From: Microbacterium helvum
Lineage (GTDB): Bacteria > Actinomycetota > Actinomycetes > Actinomycetales > Microbacteriaceae
Length of the DNA stretch: 64,000 bases
Direction: 5' to 3'
NCBI RefSeq assembly: GCF_014779795.1
Contig: NZ_JACXZS010000015.1
Location: 1-64,000, forward strand
Below, one piece after another: positions 8,037 through 16,331 of this stretch. A model generated the notes under the pieces. The model was not told the origin of the DNA. It made no database searches and saw only the letters and a list, made by a program, of their open reading frames with translations. The position numbers and the translations under genes are program-made. Positions within the stretch are counted from its first letter, which is position 1. Every line of letters begins with the position of its first letter.

Positions 8037-8254
8037 TCGTCGACCTCGACGCGCTTGATGCGGGCGGTGTGGCCGCGCAGGATCGTGACGTCGCGGGGCG
8101 GCACGCCGAAGTGCTCGGCGAGCGCTCTGACGACGCCCTCGTTGGCGGCGCCGTCGACGGCACGCTCCTTCACGTGGACGACGAGGCCGTCGTCGGTGGT
8201 CTCGACCAGCGGTCCGCGCCGGCTCCCGGGCTTGACGCGGACGGTGTACTGCAC
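8033..8254 (-). CDS. DUF167 (YggU) family protein
   Basis: A 73-aa protein covering a full DUF167 domain: YTVRVKPGSRR at the start, then VHVKERAVDGAANEGVVRALAEHFGVPPRDVTILRG in conserved order. The family is small, widespread and of unknown function. The GTG at 8254 has TAGGCT six bases upstream (8261-8266), so it is probably leaderless. It is the first gene of a two-gene unit with the MFS transporter through a GTGA overlap. Its promoter lies back to back with that of rpsO, with the two -10 boxes only three bases apart. Confidence 0.93.
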   Translation of the reverse strand: MQYTVRVKPGSRRGPLVETTDDGLVVHVKERAVDGAANEGVVRALAEHFGVPPRDVTILRGHTARIKRVEVDE

Positions 8255-8269
8255 TGGACGAGCCTACTG

Positions 8270-8275
8270 GTAGAC
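8270..8275 (+). promoter_or_regulatory. Candidate -10 box of rpsO
   Basis: TAGACT on + lies 90 bases before the rpsO start, adjacent to the opposing TAGGCT box of the DUF167 gene. A leader of about 80 nt follows, possibly used in S15 autoregulation. Confidence 0.5.
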
Positions 8276-8365
8276 TCTTCAGGTTGCCGTTGGATCGGCC
8301 GCGGAGAAAGAGAGCTCGCACATCGGGTGACGGGCACCGCGCAACAAGCAGAGAGGGGATCACCT

Positions 8366-8635
8366 ATGGCACTGGAAGCAGACGTCAAGAAGGCGATCAT
8401 CGAAGAGTACGCGACGCACCCCGGTGACACCGGATCCCCCGAGGTGCAGGTCGCGATGCTGACGCAGCGCATCAAGGACCTCACCGAGCACCTCAAGGAG
8501 CACAAGCACGACCACCACTCGCGTCGTGGTCTGTTCCTGCTCGTCGGTCAGCGCCGTCGCCTGCTGGGCTACCTGCAGGACATCGACATCAACCGTTACC
8601 GCTCGCTCATCGAGCGCCTCGGTCTCCGTCGATAA
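8366..8635 (+). CDS. rpsO: 30S ribosomal protein S15
   Basis: 89 residues, the exact family length, with the S15 signatures HPGDTGSPEVQVAMLTQRI and HHSRRGLFLLVGQRRRLLGYL. S15 binds 16S rRNA early in small-subunit assembly. The ATG at 8366 has GAGAGGGG upstream. The leader (about 8282-8365) may hold an S15-binding fold for feedback control, as in other bacteria, but I could not define it. A strong terminator follows. In many actinobacteria pnp lies directly downstream; here it is 19 kb away. Confidence 0.98.
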   Translation: MALEADVKKAIIEEYATHPGDTGSPEVQVAMLTQRIKDLTEHLKEHKHDHHSRRGLFLLVGQRRRLLGYLQDIDINRYRSLIERLGLRR

Positions 8636-8672
8636 GGCATCGACCAGCGTTCAATCGCGCAAAACATTCTTG

Positions 8673-8705
8673 AGAAGGCCTCCCCACGGTGTGGGGAGGC
8701 CTTCT
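8673..8705 (+). terminator. rpsO terminator, 15-bp hairpin
   Basis: AGAAGGCCTCCCCAC pairs perfectly with 8691-8705 across a GGT loop, 38 bases after the rpsO stop. The convergent surE gene ends three bases away. Confidence 0.85.
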
Positions 8706-8707
8706 GC

Positions 8708-9472
8708 CTATCCGGGACGGGATGCCGCCACCCGCGCGAACCCGAGCGGTCGGGCCGACACCGCGTCGAGGCCGGTGACGGTGACCCATCCCTCGGCCAG
8801 CAGTGCGGCGTCGGTGCCGGGCTCGGGGTGGTTGGGCAGGTCCTCGACCGCGAGCCTGATATGCCCGACGTCGCGCTCCGACAGCGTCGTCTGCACGATG
8901 CCGAACGGTGCCAGAGCGGCCTCGACCGCACCGCGGTTGTCGGCCGCATTCGGAACGTTCACGTTGATGACCGAACCGCGGGCCTGCTCGAGCACGAACG
9001 GCAGCAGGCCCACCGCGGCGGAGGCCGCGGCATCCCAGTGGAACTCCACCGGATTCATGCCGACGTCGAGCGAGACCGCGACGCCCCATGCTCCGTTGAG
9101 GCCGCCCGTGAGCGCGGCGCCGACGGTTCCGGAGTGCAGGATCGCACGCCCGACGTTCGCACCGTGGTTCACGCCCGACAGCACGAGCTCGGCGGGGTCG
9201 CCGAAGGCGCCGTGCGCCGCGATCAGCGCCACCAGGCCGGGTCCGCCGCGCACGGCGAAGGCGGCGACCCCGTCCAGACCGGGCAGTTCGCGTCGCTCGA
9301 TCGCGATGCGGCCGTCCTCTTCGGCGGCCACGATCGAGGCGCTCGTGCCGCTGGACTGCCGCATCGGAGCGGCGACGGTCACATCCAGCCCAGCGTCCTG
9401 CGCTGCGCGTGCGAGGGCGTGCAGGCCCGGCGCGTCGATGCCGTCGTCATTCGTGATGAGCGTCCGGGTCAT
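8708..9472 (-). CDS. surE: 5'/3'-nucleotidase SurE
   Basis: A 254-aa SurE phosphatase. The metal-binding NDDG motif is at residues 8-11 (LITNDDGIDAPG) and the other conserved blocks follow: QSSGTSASI and LSGVNHGANVG with the ligand Asn. SurE dephosphorylates nucleoside monophosphates and helps stationary-phase survival. The ATG at 9472 lies inside the 3' end of the upstream PfkB remnant and makes an ATGA overlap with a stop in that gene's shifted frame, so the two were once translationally coupled. Assignment is confident. Confidence 0.95.
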   Translation of the reverse strand: MTRTLITNDDGIDAPGLHALARAAQDAGLDVTVAAPMRQSSGTSASIVAAEEDGRIAIERRELPGLDGVAAFAVRGGPGLVALIAAHGAFGDPAELVLSGVNHGANVGRAILHSGTVGAALTGGLNGAWGVAVSLDVGMNPVEFHWDAAASAAVGLLPFVLEQARGSVINVNVPNAADNRGAVEAALAPFGIVQTTLSERDVGHIRLAVEDLPNHPEPGTDAALLAEGWVTVTGLDAVSARPLGFARVAASRPG

Positions 9473-10169
9473 CGCGGCGCCTCCGCATCGGCCTCGGGCT
9501 CGGGCTCTGCCAGGGCGGCGAGCCCGTCCGGGCTGACGTGCCCGGTGACCGGCTGAGCGCCGCCCCCGCCGACAGCAGGGCGGCTTGCGAGTCGTCGGAG
9601 ACGAGCCCGTCGGCGCGGAGCTCTTCGTCGCTGACCTTCAGCACGTCCACGCCGCCCGCGACGGCCGCCTCGAGTCGGTCGCCGGCGAGATCCACGACGA
9701 CAGCGGCCCCGCCCTCGTGCAGATCGGATGCCAGGCGCCGATAGGTGTCGGCAGGAAGCGCCTGATCGCCTGAAGGGCCGCTGAGGATCACCAGGCCGGA
9801 TGCCAGGCCTTCGCGCAACGTGACGCTGTACAGCTCGTCGAGGTCATGCCGTGCCAGCGGCTCGCCCTCGGTCTCGGCGATGATGTCGCGGTCACCGCCG
9901 CGGCGATCGTGCAGGTAGGCGGACCCCTTCCCGGGACGCTCGACACCTGCGACCGTCAACCCCTCGTCCTCGAGCAGGTGGCGCAGAACCCCGCCGATCT
10001 CTCCGGTCAGCGTGCAGCACATCGTGACCGACGCTCCCAGCCGCAGCAGCATGCGCGCCTGCCAGACGCCCTGGCCGCCGGCGTGCAGGTGGATGTCCGG
10101 GTCGCCGTCGTGCTCCTCCACCGTGACGGTGAGCGTCGGGGACGGCGCGAAGATCGTGACGTCGCTCAT
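9447..10169 (-). pseudogene. PfkB-type carbohydrate kinase with internal deletion
   Basis: The open frame gives 240 aa. Residues 1 to about 200 are normal PfkB/ribokinase sequence (GGQGVWQARMLLRLGASV, VVDLAGDRLEAAVAGG, LKVSDEELRADGL). The expected region with the catalytic GAGD motif is missing. After about residue 208 the frame reads a basic Ser/Pro-rich tail that looks unnatural. The next frame reads GAQPVTGHVSPDGLAALAE and ends in a TGA overlapping the surE start as ATGA. The simplest explanation is an internal deletion of a few hundred bases near 9555-9575 that also shifted the frame. A kinase without GAGD should be inactive. The promoter (TAGCTT, seven bases before the ATG) is intact. 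An assembly error is the alternative. Confidence 0.7.
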
Positions 10170-10250
10170 GCCGGCGAAGCTATGCCCGCGCGACGACGGC
10201 CACGACCCCCTTGACGAGGGCGCTGTCGCCGCACTTCATGCCGGACTACC

Positions 10251-10658
10251 ATGACGGCCATGCTGGCGAACCGTTCGATGCCGCGCGGCGTGATCGTCCC
10301 CGTGCTGGCCTACCCCGACGTCGAAGAGGCGGTCGAGCGGCTCGGCGCCGCCTTCGGGTTCACGCTGCGCTGGCGCGCCGGCACGCATCGCGCCCAGCTC
10401 GCCGTCGGCGACGACTCGGCGATCGCGATCGTGCGGGGAACGCCCGCCACAGGCTCCGATCACGTCATGCTGCGCGTGGGCGACGTAGGCGCACTCCGTG
10501 AGCGCGCGCACGCTGCCGGGTTCGAGGCATCCGGAATCGAGGAGTTCCCTTACGGCGAGCGCCAGTTCACCTGCGTGGACTTCAGCGGACGCACCTGGGT
10601 GTTCACCGAGTCGGTCGCCGATGTCGACCCCCGGGAGTGGGGCGCCGTCGTCGGCTGA
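10251..10658 (+). CDS. VOC/glyoxalase family protein
   Basis: A 135-aa single-domain vicinal-oxygen-chelate protein: VIVPVLAYPDVEEAVERLGAAFGFTLRWR, then HVMLRVGDVGALRERAHAAGFEASG and a C-terminal RQFTCVDFSGRTWVFTES strand. Family members include glyoxalases, resistance proteins and extradiol dioxygenases; metal ligands are not clear enough to choose. The ATG at 10251 is listed, but the ATG at 10260 is equally likely, because TACCAT (10247-10252) is eight bases before it, as in the leaderless genes here. The gene is monocistronic. Confidence 0.82.
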   Translation: MTAMLANRSMPRGVIVPVLAYPDVEEAVERLGAAFGFTLRWRAGTHRAQLAVGDDSAIAIVRGTPATGSDHVMLRVGDVGALRERAHAAGFEASGIEEFPYGERQFTCVDFSGRTWVFTESVADVDPREWGAVVG

Positions 10659-10670
10659 ACGGATGCCGCG

Positions 10671-11705
10671 TCAGCCGGCCGCCCGTGCCGCCACGAGGTC
10701 CGCGTGGTGGATGGCCGCGACGTCCGGGTGGGCGCGCAGCCGGGACTTCAGCGCGTTCTCGCCGTAGAGAGCGTGGATCGGGTTCGCCGGATCCTGCGTG
10801 ACCCCGCGCGCCTGCGCCGCGAGCTCGGCGGGCAGCTCGATGAGCGGCAGGCGCTTGTCGAGCGCGGGGTTGAAGAAGAACGGCACCGAGATGCGGTCGT
10901 CGGGGAACGCCGGCGAGATCACGCGGTGCTTCGTCGCGATGAGGTAGCCCTGCGTGGCGTACTCGAGCAGCTCGCCGATGTTGACGACGAAGGCGCCGGG
11001 CACCGGGGGAGCATCGACCCAGTGTCGTTCCCCCGTGGCACCCTCCTCACGTTCGACCTGGAGTCCGCCCTTGCCCGGCTCGACCCACAGCAGCGTCAGC
11101 ACGCCGGAGTCCTTGTGCGCACCGACCCCCTGCTGGGGCGTGGGGTCCTCCTTGCCGGGGTAGCGCACGATCTTGATGAGCGTCGACGGTTCGCCGAAGT
11201 GCTCGTCGAAGTAGTTCTCGGGCGCACCGAGCGACAGCGCCCAGGCGCGCAGCAGCTTGCGCGCGACGCCGGACAGGTGGTCGTGCCACTCCGAGACGAC
11301 CTCACGCAGCTCGGGCTGCGCGTCGGGCCACAGGTTCGGCCCGATCAGACGTGAGAAGTCGGGAGCCTCCGGATCGGTGACCGCCTCGCGCTCGGGCCCG
11401 ATGTCGATCTGCTCGCGCCAGTCGACCTTGCCCTGCGTGCGCTCGCCGCCGATGCGGGTGTAGCCGCGGAAGTGCGGGCTGTTGACGTTCTCGATCGCGA
11501 GCTTTTCGGCCTCGGGCAGTGCGAAGAAGTCGCGGGCCGCGCGGTGAAGGCGCGCTTCGAGCTCGGGCGTGACGCCGGTACCGGTGAGGTAGAAGAAGCC
11601 GACGTCGTGCGTCGCGGCCCGCAGGTCGTCGCGGAACTGCGCGGCGGCCTCGGGCCCCGCGTCGAGCCGGGAGAGGTCGAGGATCGGCAGGGTGAGGTCG
11701 GTCAT
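10671..11705 (-). CDS. 2OG-Fe(II) oxygenase, isopenicillin N synthase-like
   Basis: A 344-aa protein with the DIOX_N domain (LPILDLSRLD...DVGFFYLTGTGV) followed by the jelly-roll oxygenase core. The iron facial triad is visible as HxD in VGAHKDSG and the later His in ATKHRVISP. The RxS co-substrate motif is RISVPFFFNP. Such enzymes hydroxylate or desaturate small molecules using 2-oxoglutarate and O2; true isopenicillin N synthases are a minority. No antibiotic pathway genes lie nearby. The ATG at 11705 has TACCCT six bases upstream (11712-11717). A GGATGCCGCGGCATCC palindrome abuts that -10 box. Confidence 0.88.
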   Translation of the reverse strand: MTDLTLPILDLSRLDAGPEAAAQFRDDLRAATHDVGFFYLTGTGVTPELEARLHRAARDFFALPEAEKLAIENVNSPHFRGYTRIGGERTQGKVDWREQIDIGPEREAVTDPEAPDFSRLIGPNLWPDAQPELREVVSEWHDHLSGVARKLLRAWALSLGAPENYFDEHFGEPSTLIKIVRYPGKEDPTPQQGVGAHKDSGVLTLLWVEPGKGGLQVEREEGATGERHWVDAPPVPGAFVVNIGELLEYATQGYLIATKHRVISPAFPDDRISVPFFFNPALDKRLPLIELPAELAAQARGVTQDPANPIHALYGENALKSRLRAHPDVAAIHHADLVAARAAG

Positions 11706-11718
11706 GAGGCGAGGGTAG

Positions 11719-11738
11719 GCGGATGCCGCGGCATCCGC
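11719..11738. repeat. 20-bp perfect palindrome containing the iterated word
   Basis: GCGGATGCCGCGGCATCCGC lies just upstream of the -10 box of the oxygenase gene. It is one of three exact copies of GGATGCCGCGGCATCC seen in intergenic DNA here. Given its place it could also be a protein-binding site. Confidence 0.8.
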
Positions 11739-11809
11739 TCGATTGTTGCTCCGGGTTAAGCCGGGGCCCGGCCTCGCGGCCGTAGCCCCGGCATCCCGCG
11801 GTCAGCCGA

Positions 11810-12952
11810 TCACGCGCCGGCGAAGAACGCGCGGATGTCGCCGACGACGAGCTCGGGGACTTCGAGCGCGGCGTAATGGCCGCCCTCTTCGAACCGGCTC
11901 CAGTGGACGACGTTCGTGTTGTCGCGCTCGGCGAAGACCTTGATGGTCTGGAAGTCGTCCTTGAACACGGCGACGCCCGTGCGCGCGTCGCTCACTCGCG
12001 GCTCGATGTCTGCGACCGCGTTCTCGCGGTACGCGCGGCTCATCCCGGCGGACGCGTTCGCGAACCACGTGACGCTCACCTCGGTCAGGATCGCGTCGAG
12101 CGGGACGAGCGCGGTGCCGTTGCCGAACGAGTTGAACAGCTCCGAGTAGGCGAGCAGTCCGACGGGCGAGTCCGAGATCGCCGCGGCGATCGTCTGCGGG
12201 CGCGCCGCGTTCATCGTGTTGTAGGCGCCCACCGACTGGAACCACTGCATGTGCTCGAGGCCGGCGTAGTCCTGCGGGGCGAGGTTCTCGAACTCGGCAG
12301 GGTCGCCGGACGGGAACGAGAACAGCTGCAGGACGTGCAGGCCCAGGAACCCGTCGGGGTTCAGCAGTCCGAGCTCGCGCGAGACCATCGCGCCGTTGTC
12401 GCTGCCGTGGATGCCGTACGAGGTGTACCCGAGGCGGCGCATCAGCACGTCGTACGCGGCGGCGACGCGCGGGATCGTCCAGCCGGGCTCGGTGACGGGC
12501 TGGCTGAACCCGAACCCCGGGGCGTCGGGCACCACGACATCGAAGGCGTCCTCGGCGCGTCCGCCGAATGCGACGGGGTCCACGAGCGGACCGATCACGT
12601 CGAGGTAGTCGACGAACGAGCCGGGGTAGGTGTGCGCGAGGATCAGCGGCGTCGCGTTCTCATGCGGCGAGCGCACGTGGATGAAGTGGATGTTCTGCCC
12701 GTCGATCTCGGTGGTGAAGTGGGGGAACTCGTTCATGCGGGCCTCGGCAGCGCGCCAGTCGAAACCGCCCCGCCACCGCTCGACGGCCTCGGCGAGGTAG
12801 CTGTTCGGCGTCCCCGACTGCCAGTCGTCTGACGGCGCGGGCTGCGGCAGGCGTGTGCGCGAAAGCCGCTCGGCGAGGTCGTCGAGATCGGCCTGCGGCA
12901 CGTCGATGCGGAAGGAGCGGATGCCGGCGCTGGGGGTCGTTGCGGTGTTCAT
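11810..12952 (-). CDS. Epoxide hydrolase, EHN-type alpha/beta hydrolase
   Basis: A 380-aa protein with the N-terminal epoxide-hydrolase domain (IRSFRIDVPQADLDDLAERLSRTR, residues 10-110) followed by an alpha/beta hydrolase fold. The oxyanion motif is HTYPGSF, the nucleophile Asp sits in GIHGSDNGA, and the catalytic His is in GGHYAALEVPE. It probably opens epoxides to diols; juvenile-hormone-type hydrolases share this layout. The ATG at 12952 has TAACGT seven bases upstream. It is divergent from a WYL regulator across a 66-bp AT-rich gap, so that regulator probably controls it. Confidence 0.9.
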   Translation of the reverse strand: MNTATTPSAGIRSFRIDVPQADLDDLAERLSRTRLPQPAPSDDWQSGTPNSYLAEAVERWRGGFDWRAAEARMNEFPHFTTEIDGQNIHFIHVRSPHENATPLILAHTYPGSFVDYLDVIGPLVDPVAFGGRAEDAFDVVVPDAPGFGFSQPVTEPGWTIPRVAAAYDVLMRRLGYTSYGIHGSDNGAMVSRELGLLNPDGFLGLHVLQLFSFPSGDPAEFENLAPQDYAGLEHMQWFQSVGAYNTMNAARPQTIAAAISDSPVGLLAYSELFNSFGNGTALVPLDAILTEVSVTWFANASAGMSRAYRENAVADIEPRVSDARTGVAVFKDDFQTIKVFAERDNTNVVHWSRFEEGGHYAALEVPELVVGDIRAFFAGA

Positions 12953-12968
12953 GTCTTCGACGTTACGG

Positions 12969-13002
12969 TCGAATCAGGTAGAGTTTCTTCCTGTTTTATC
13001 GA
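12969..13002. promoter_or_regulatory. Candidate operator between epoxide hydrolase and WYL regulator
   Basis: An AT-rich inverted arrangement: TCGA (12969) and CAGG (12975) are mirrored by CCTG (12990) and TCGA (12999), with unequal spacing. TAGAGT (12979-12984) inside it is a good -10 box for the + gene. Binding by the regulator would cover both divergent promoters. Confidence 0.4.
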
Positions 13003-13018
13003 CTTCTCGGAGGCTGGC

Positions 13019-14005
13019 ATGATCGGCACCTCGGAGCGTCGGCTGGCGCTGCTGGCGATGCTGCAGAGCCGGCCGCGATGGTCAGGACCCGAGCTGGCAG
13101 ATCGCCTGGACGTATCGGTGCGCACGATCCGCACCGACATCGAACGCCTGCGTGGCCTGGGCTACCCGGTCGAGGCGGAGCGCGGGCGCGCGGGGTCGTA
13201 TCGGCTGGCCGCCGGGGCCAAGCTGCCGCCGCTGCTGCTCGACGACGAAGAGGCCGTCGCCGTCGCGATCGGCCTGCGGGTGGCGCGCGGCGTCGCAGGG
13301 GTCGACGAAGCCGGCGCCCGGGCGCTCACGAAGCTGCTCCAGGTGCTGCCCGAGCGCCTGCGCCCGACCGTCGACGCGGTCGCGGCGACGGTCGACAGCG
13401 GGCCCGAGAACATCGGCACCGATGCGCCCGATCCCGAGGTCGATCCCGCGGTGCTGAGCGCCGTCGCGCAGGCCGTGCATGCGGGGGAGTGGCTCCGGTT
13501 CGACGACCGCGGCGCACCGCGCCGCGTCGAGCCGTACCGGCTGCTGAGCTGGCAGCGACGGTGGTACCTCGTCGCGCGCGACCCTGACAGCGGGGAGTGG
13601 GAGACGTTCCGCCTCGACTGGATCGAACCGCGGATGCCGACACGTCGACGTTTCGACCCCCTCCCTGTCCCGGGCGGCGACTTCACGGCCTTCGCGCTGC
13701 GCTCGATCGCCGCCGCCGGCTGGAACGTCCACGCCCGGCTGCGGATCGCCGCGCCCGCGGAGCGCGTGATCGCGCGGATCAACCCCACTGTCGGCGTCGT
13801 CGAAGCGATCGATCCGGACACCTCGGTGCTGGTCACGGGGGCGGACAGCCTCGAGACGATCGCGGCCTACATCGGGATGCTCGGCATGGACTTCACGGTG
13901 GATTCTCCGGCGGAATTGGTGCCTCATCTGCGAGTGCTGGCCGAGCGTTACAGCCGCGCGGTCGACGGAATGGACAACCGGACAGCTGGTCGAGTAGCGT
14001 CATAG
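13019..14005 (+). CDS. HTH/WYL-domain transcriptional regulator (YafY-like)
   Basis: A 328-aa regulator. The N-terminal winged helix-turn-helix spans residues 1-60 (RRLALLAMLQSRPRWSGPELADRLDVSVRTIRTDIERLR). The WYL ligand-binding domain is at about 145-230 (EWLRFDDRG...VEPYRLLSWQRRWYLVARD) and the WCX C-terminal extension follows. Such proteins sense small ligands, often nucleotide-like. The ATG at 13019 has CGGAGG five bases upstream. It probably regulates the divergent epoxide hydrolase and possibly itself. Its stop codon (TAG, 14003-14005) lies inside the iron box of the efe operon. Confidence 0.92.
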   Translation: MIGTSERRLALLAMLQSRPRWSGPELADRLDVSVRTIRTDIERLRGLGYPVEAERGRAGSYRLAAGAKLPPLLLDDEEAVAVAIGLRVARGVAGVDEAGARALTKLLQVLPERLRPTVDAVAATVDSGPENIGTDAPDPEVDPAVLSAVAQAVHAGEWLRFDDRGAPRRVEPYRLLSWQRRWYLVARDPDSGEWETFRLDWIEPRMPTRRRFDPLPVPGGDFTAFALRSIAAAGWNVHARLRIAAPAERVIARINPTVGVVEAIDPDTSVLVTGADSLETIAAYIGMLGMDFTVDSPAELVPHLRVLAERYSRAVDGMDNRTAGRVAS

Positions 14006-14020
14006 GTAAGGCTCACCTTA
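14002..14020. promoter_or_regulatory. DtxR/IdeR-type iron box upstream of efeUOB
   Basis: ATAGGTAAGGCTCACCTTA closely matches the 19-bp iron-box consensus TTAGGTTAGGCTAACCTAA, with 7-base inverted arms (TAAGG/CCTTA core). It ends 83 bases before the efeU start and overlaps the stop codon of the WYL gene. It implies repression of the iron uptake operon by iron-loaded DtxR/IdeR. Confidence 0.82.
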
Positions 14021-14103
14021 CGATGGACGTCGTCTCATCGACGTCCCGGGTGCGCTCGGGTGCGACGGAGCGCCGCTCAGCTGCACGAACCTCAGGAATC
14101 CCC

Positions 14104-15105
14104 TTGCTCGCCACCTTCCTCATCGGCCTGCGTGAAGGCCTCGAAGCCGCGCTCGTCGTCGGCATCCTCGTCGCCTACGTCACCCGCCTCGGCCGCCGCG
14201 ATGTGCTGCCCCGGCTGTGGGTCGGCATCGGCCTCGCCGTCGCCCTCGCCGTCGCGATCGGCGCGACGCTGACCTTCGGGTCGTACACGCTGACCTTCCA
14301 AGGCCAGGAGATCCTGGGCGGTACGCTGTCGCTCCTCACGGTCGCGATGGTCACCTGGATGATCTTCTGGATGCAGAAGACCGCCCGCACGATGAAGCGG
14401 TCGCTCGAGGGCGGGCTCGACCGGGCGCTGGCGGTCGGCAGCCTGTGGGCGCTCGTCGCGATCGGCTTCGTGTCGGTCGCCCGCGAGGGCGTCGAGACGA
14501 CGCTGCTGCTGTGGTCGATGGTGCAGTCGTTCGGCGATGCGCCTGTCGCGCTCGCCGGCGCCCTGCTGGGCCTGGCCGTCGCCGTGGTGCTCGGCTGGCT
14601 GCTCGCGCGCGGCATGCTCAAGCTCGACCTGCGCCGCTTCTTCGCCTGGACCGGCGGATTCCTGATCATCGTCGCCGCCGGTGTGCTCGCCTACGCGATC
14701 CACGACCTGCAGGAGGCGGGGGTCCTCCCGGGCCCGTTCACGGAGGCGGCTCCCGTGGATCCCTCGACCGGCGCCGTCCTCGTCGGCTGGGCGGCCTTCC
14801 CGTTCGGCTGGGCCTTCGACGTGACCGGCGCGATCCCGCCCGGGTCGGTCCTCGCGACCGTGCTGCAGGCGACGGTCGGGTTCATGCCGCGCATGTCGTG
14901 GGTCCAGGTCGTCGCGTGGGTCCTGTACGTCGCGGTCGTCGGCGCCGTCTGGGCGCGCCGTCAGTTCTTCGCGCCGCGCAAGGCCGCGACGACGGCATCC
15001 GCGTCCGCGCCGGCATCCCCGGTCCCCTCCGTCGAGCCGGCGGGCACCGAGACCGTCGCCGTCTCGTCATCGAACCCTGTCCTGTCCTCGCAAGGAGAAG
15101 CATGA
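14104..15105 (+). CDS. efeU: FTR1-family iron permease EfeU
   Basis: A 333-aa membrane protein with seven or so helices and two REXXE iron-binding motifs, REGLEAAL near the N-terminus and REGVETTL in the middle. These define FTR1/EfeU high-affinity iron permeases. The TTG at 14104 is preferred: the family starts with LLATFLIGLREGLEAAL and CAGGA lies six bases upstream. Upstream in-frame codons encode no conserved sequence. The Ala/Ser-rich C-terminal tail is poorly conserved. The stop overlaps the efeO start (ATGA at 15102-15105), so efeUOB are translated together. Confidence 0.93.
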   Translation: MLATFLIGLREGLEAALVVGILVAYVTRLGRRDVLPRLWVGIGLAVALAVAIGATLTFGSYTLTFQGQEILGGTLSLLTVAMVTWMIFWMQKTARTMKRSLEGGLDRALAVGSLWALVAIGFVSVAREGVETTLLLWSMVQSFGDAPVALAGALLGLAVAVVLGWLLARGMLKLDLRRFFAWTGGFLIIVAAGVLAYAIHDLQEAGVLPGPFTEAAPVDPSTGAVLVGWAAFPFGWAFDVTGAIPPGSVLATVLQATVGFMPRMSWVQVVAWVLYVAVVGAVWARRQFFAPRKAATTASASAPASPVPSVEPAGTETVAVSSSNPVLSSQGEA

Positions 15106-16331
15106 CCGTCCGCCGCCTGATCCCGGCCCTCGCCGTCACCGCGCTCGGTGCCCTCGCCCTGTCGGGCTGTGTCGCCAAGAGCGACGCCGCTGCCACCGAC
15201 GCCCTGACCGTGTCGTCCACCGCCTCGGCGTGCGACGTGTCGGGTGACGCGGCCACGAGCGGCACGCTCACCTTCGACGTGAGCAACGACGGCGACGACG
15301 TGACCGAGTTCTACCTGCTGGCCGAGGACGGCCTGCGCATCGTCGGCGAAGTCGAGAACATCGCACCGGGCACGTCGCGCACGCTGACGCTGGTCGCTCA
15401 GCCCGGCGACTACTTCACCGTCTGCAAGCCCGGCATGACCGGCGACGGCGTGGGTCGCGCCGCGTTCACCGTCTCGGGGGACGCCGTCGCGCTGACCGGC
15501 GAGGATGCCGAGCAGAAGCAGCAGGCCGTCGACCTGTACGCCGCGTTCGTGAAGGACCAGGTCGGGCAGCTCGTGCCCGCCGTCTCGGACTTCGTGGCCG
15601 CGTACGAGTCGGGCGACGACGAGGCCGCGCGCACGCAGTTCCCGCAGGTGCGCGCGTACTACGAGCGCATCGAGCCGGTGGCCGAGGCGCTGGGCGACCT
15701 GGATCCCCGCATCGACTACCGAGAAGTGGATGCCGTCGCCGAGGGTCTCGACTGGACCGGCTTCCACCGCATCGAGAAGGACCTGTGGGTGCCGGCCGAA
15801 GGCGCTCTCAACGCAGACGGCGAGACGCCGGCCTGGCAGGACTGGGCGCCGTCGACGACCGAGGAGCGTGCCGCCTACGGCGACCAGCTGATCGCGGACG
15901 TGCAGGAGCTGTACGACTACGTCCACGGCGAGGACTTCTCGGCCGTGCTCGCCGACCAGGGCATCGGCGGCATCTCGAACGGCGCCATCGCGCTGCTGGA
16001 CGAGGTCGCCACCGGCAAGATCCAGGGCGAGGAGGACTGGTGGTCGCACACCGATCTGTCGGACTTCGCCGCCAACGTCGAGGGCTCGAAGATGGCGTTC
16101 TCGCTGGTGCGCGACTTCGCCGAGGCGCAGGGCGACGACGGCGCCGCGCTCGCCGATGAGATCGACGGCGGCTACGCCGACCTGGAGGCGGCGCTCGCGC
16201 AGTACGGCTCGCTGGACGCCGGCTTCGTGGCCTACACGGAGCTGACCGACGAAGACAAGCGCGCGCTGACCGACCTCATCAACGCGCTCGCCGAGCCGCT
16301 CGCGCAGCTCACGAACACCGTCCTGGCGTGA
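15102..16331 (+). CDS. efeO: Iron uptake lipoprotein EfeO (cupredoxin plus M75 domain)
   Basis: A 409-aa exported protein. The signal peptide ends in a lipobox (LALSGC, Cys22), so it is probably a lipoprotein. A cupredoxin-like domain covers about residues 35-125 (VSSTASACDVSG...PGDYFTVCKPGM). The M75 imelysin-type domain follows, with the metal-binding HxxE motif in GFHRIEKDLW. EfeO binds iron outside the membrane and delivers it to EfeU. It overlaps efeU and efeB by four bases each, indicating tight coupling. The annotation is secure. Confidence 0.94.
   Translation: MTVRRLIPALAVTALGALALSGCVAKSDAAATDALTVSSTASACDVSGDAATSGTLTFDVSNDGDDVTEFYLLAEDGLRIVGEVENIAPGTSRTLTLVAQPGDYFTVCKPGMTGDGVGRAAFTVSGDAVALTGEDAEQKQQAVDLYAAFVKDQVGQLVPAVSDFVAAYESGDDEAARTQFPQVRAYYERIEPVAEALGDLDPRIDYREVDAVAEGLDWTGFHRIEKDLWVPAEGALNADGETPAWQDWAPSTTEERAAYGDQLIADVQELYDYVHGEDFSAVLADQGIGGISNGAIALLDEVATGKIQGEEDWWSHTDLSDFAANVEGSKMAFSLVRDFAEAQGDDGAALADEIDGGYADLEAALAQYGSLDAGFVAYTELTDEDKRALTDLINALAEPLAQLTNTVLA

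Noticed and set aside
10671..11705. True isopenicillin N synthase of a beta-lactam cluster
   Set aside because: The fold and iron site fit, but no peptide synthetase or other beta-lactam genes are nearby.
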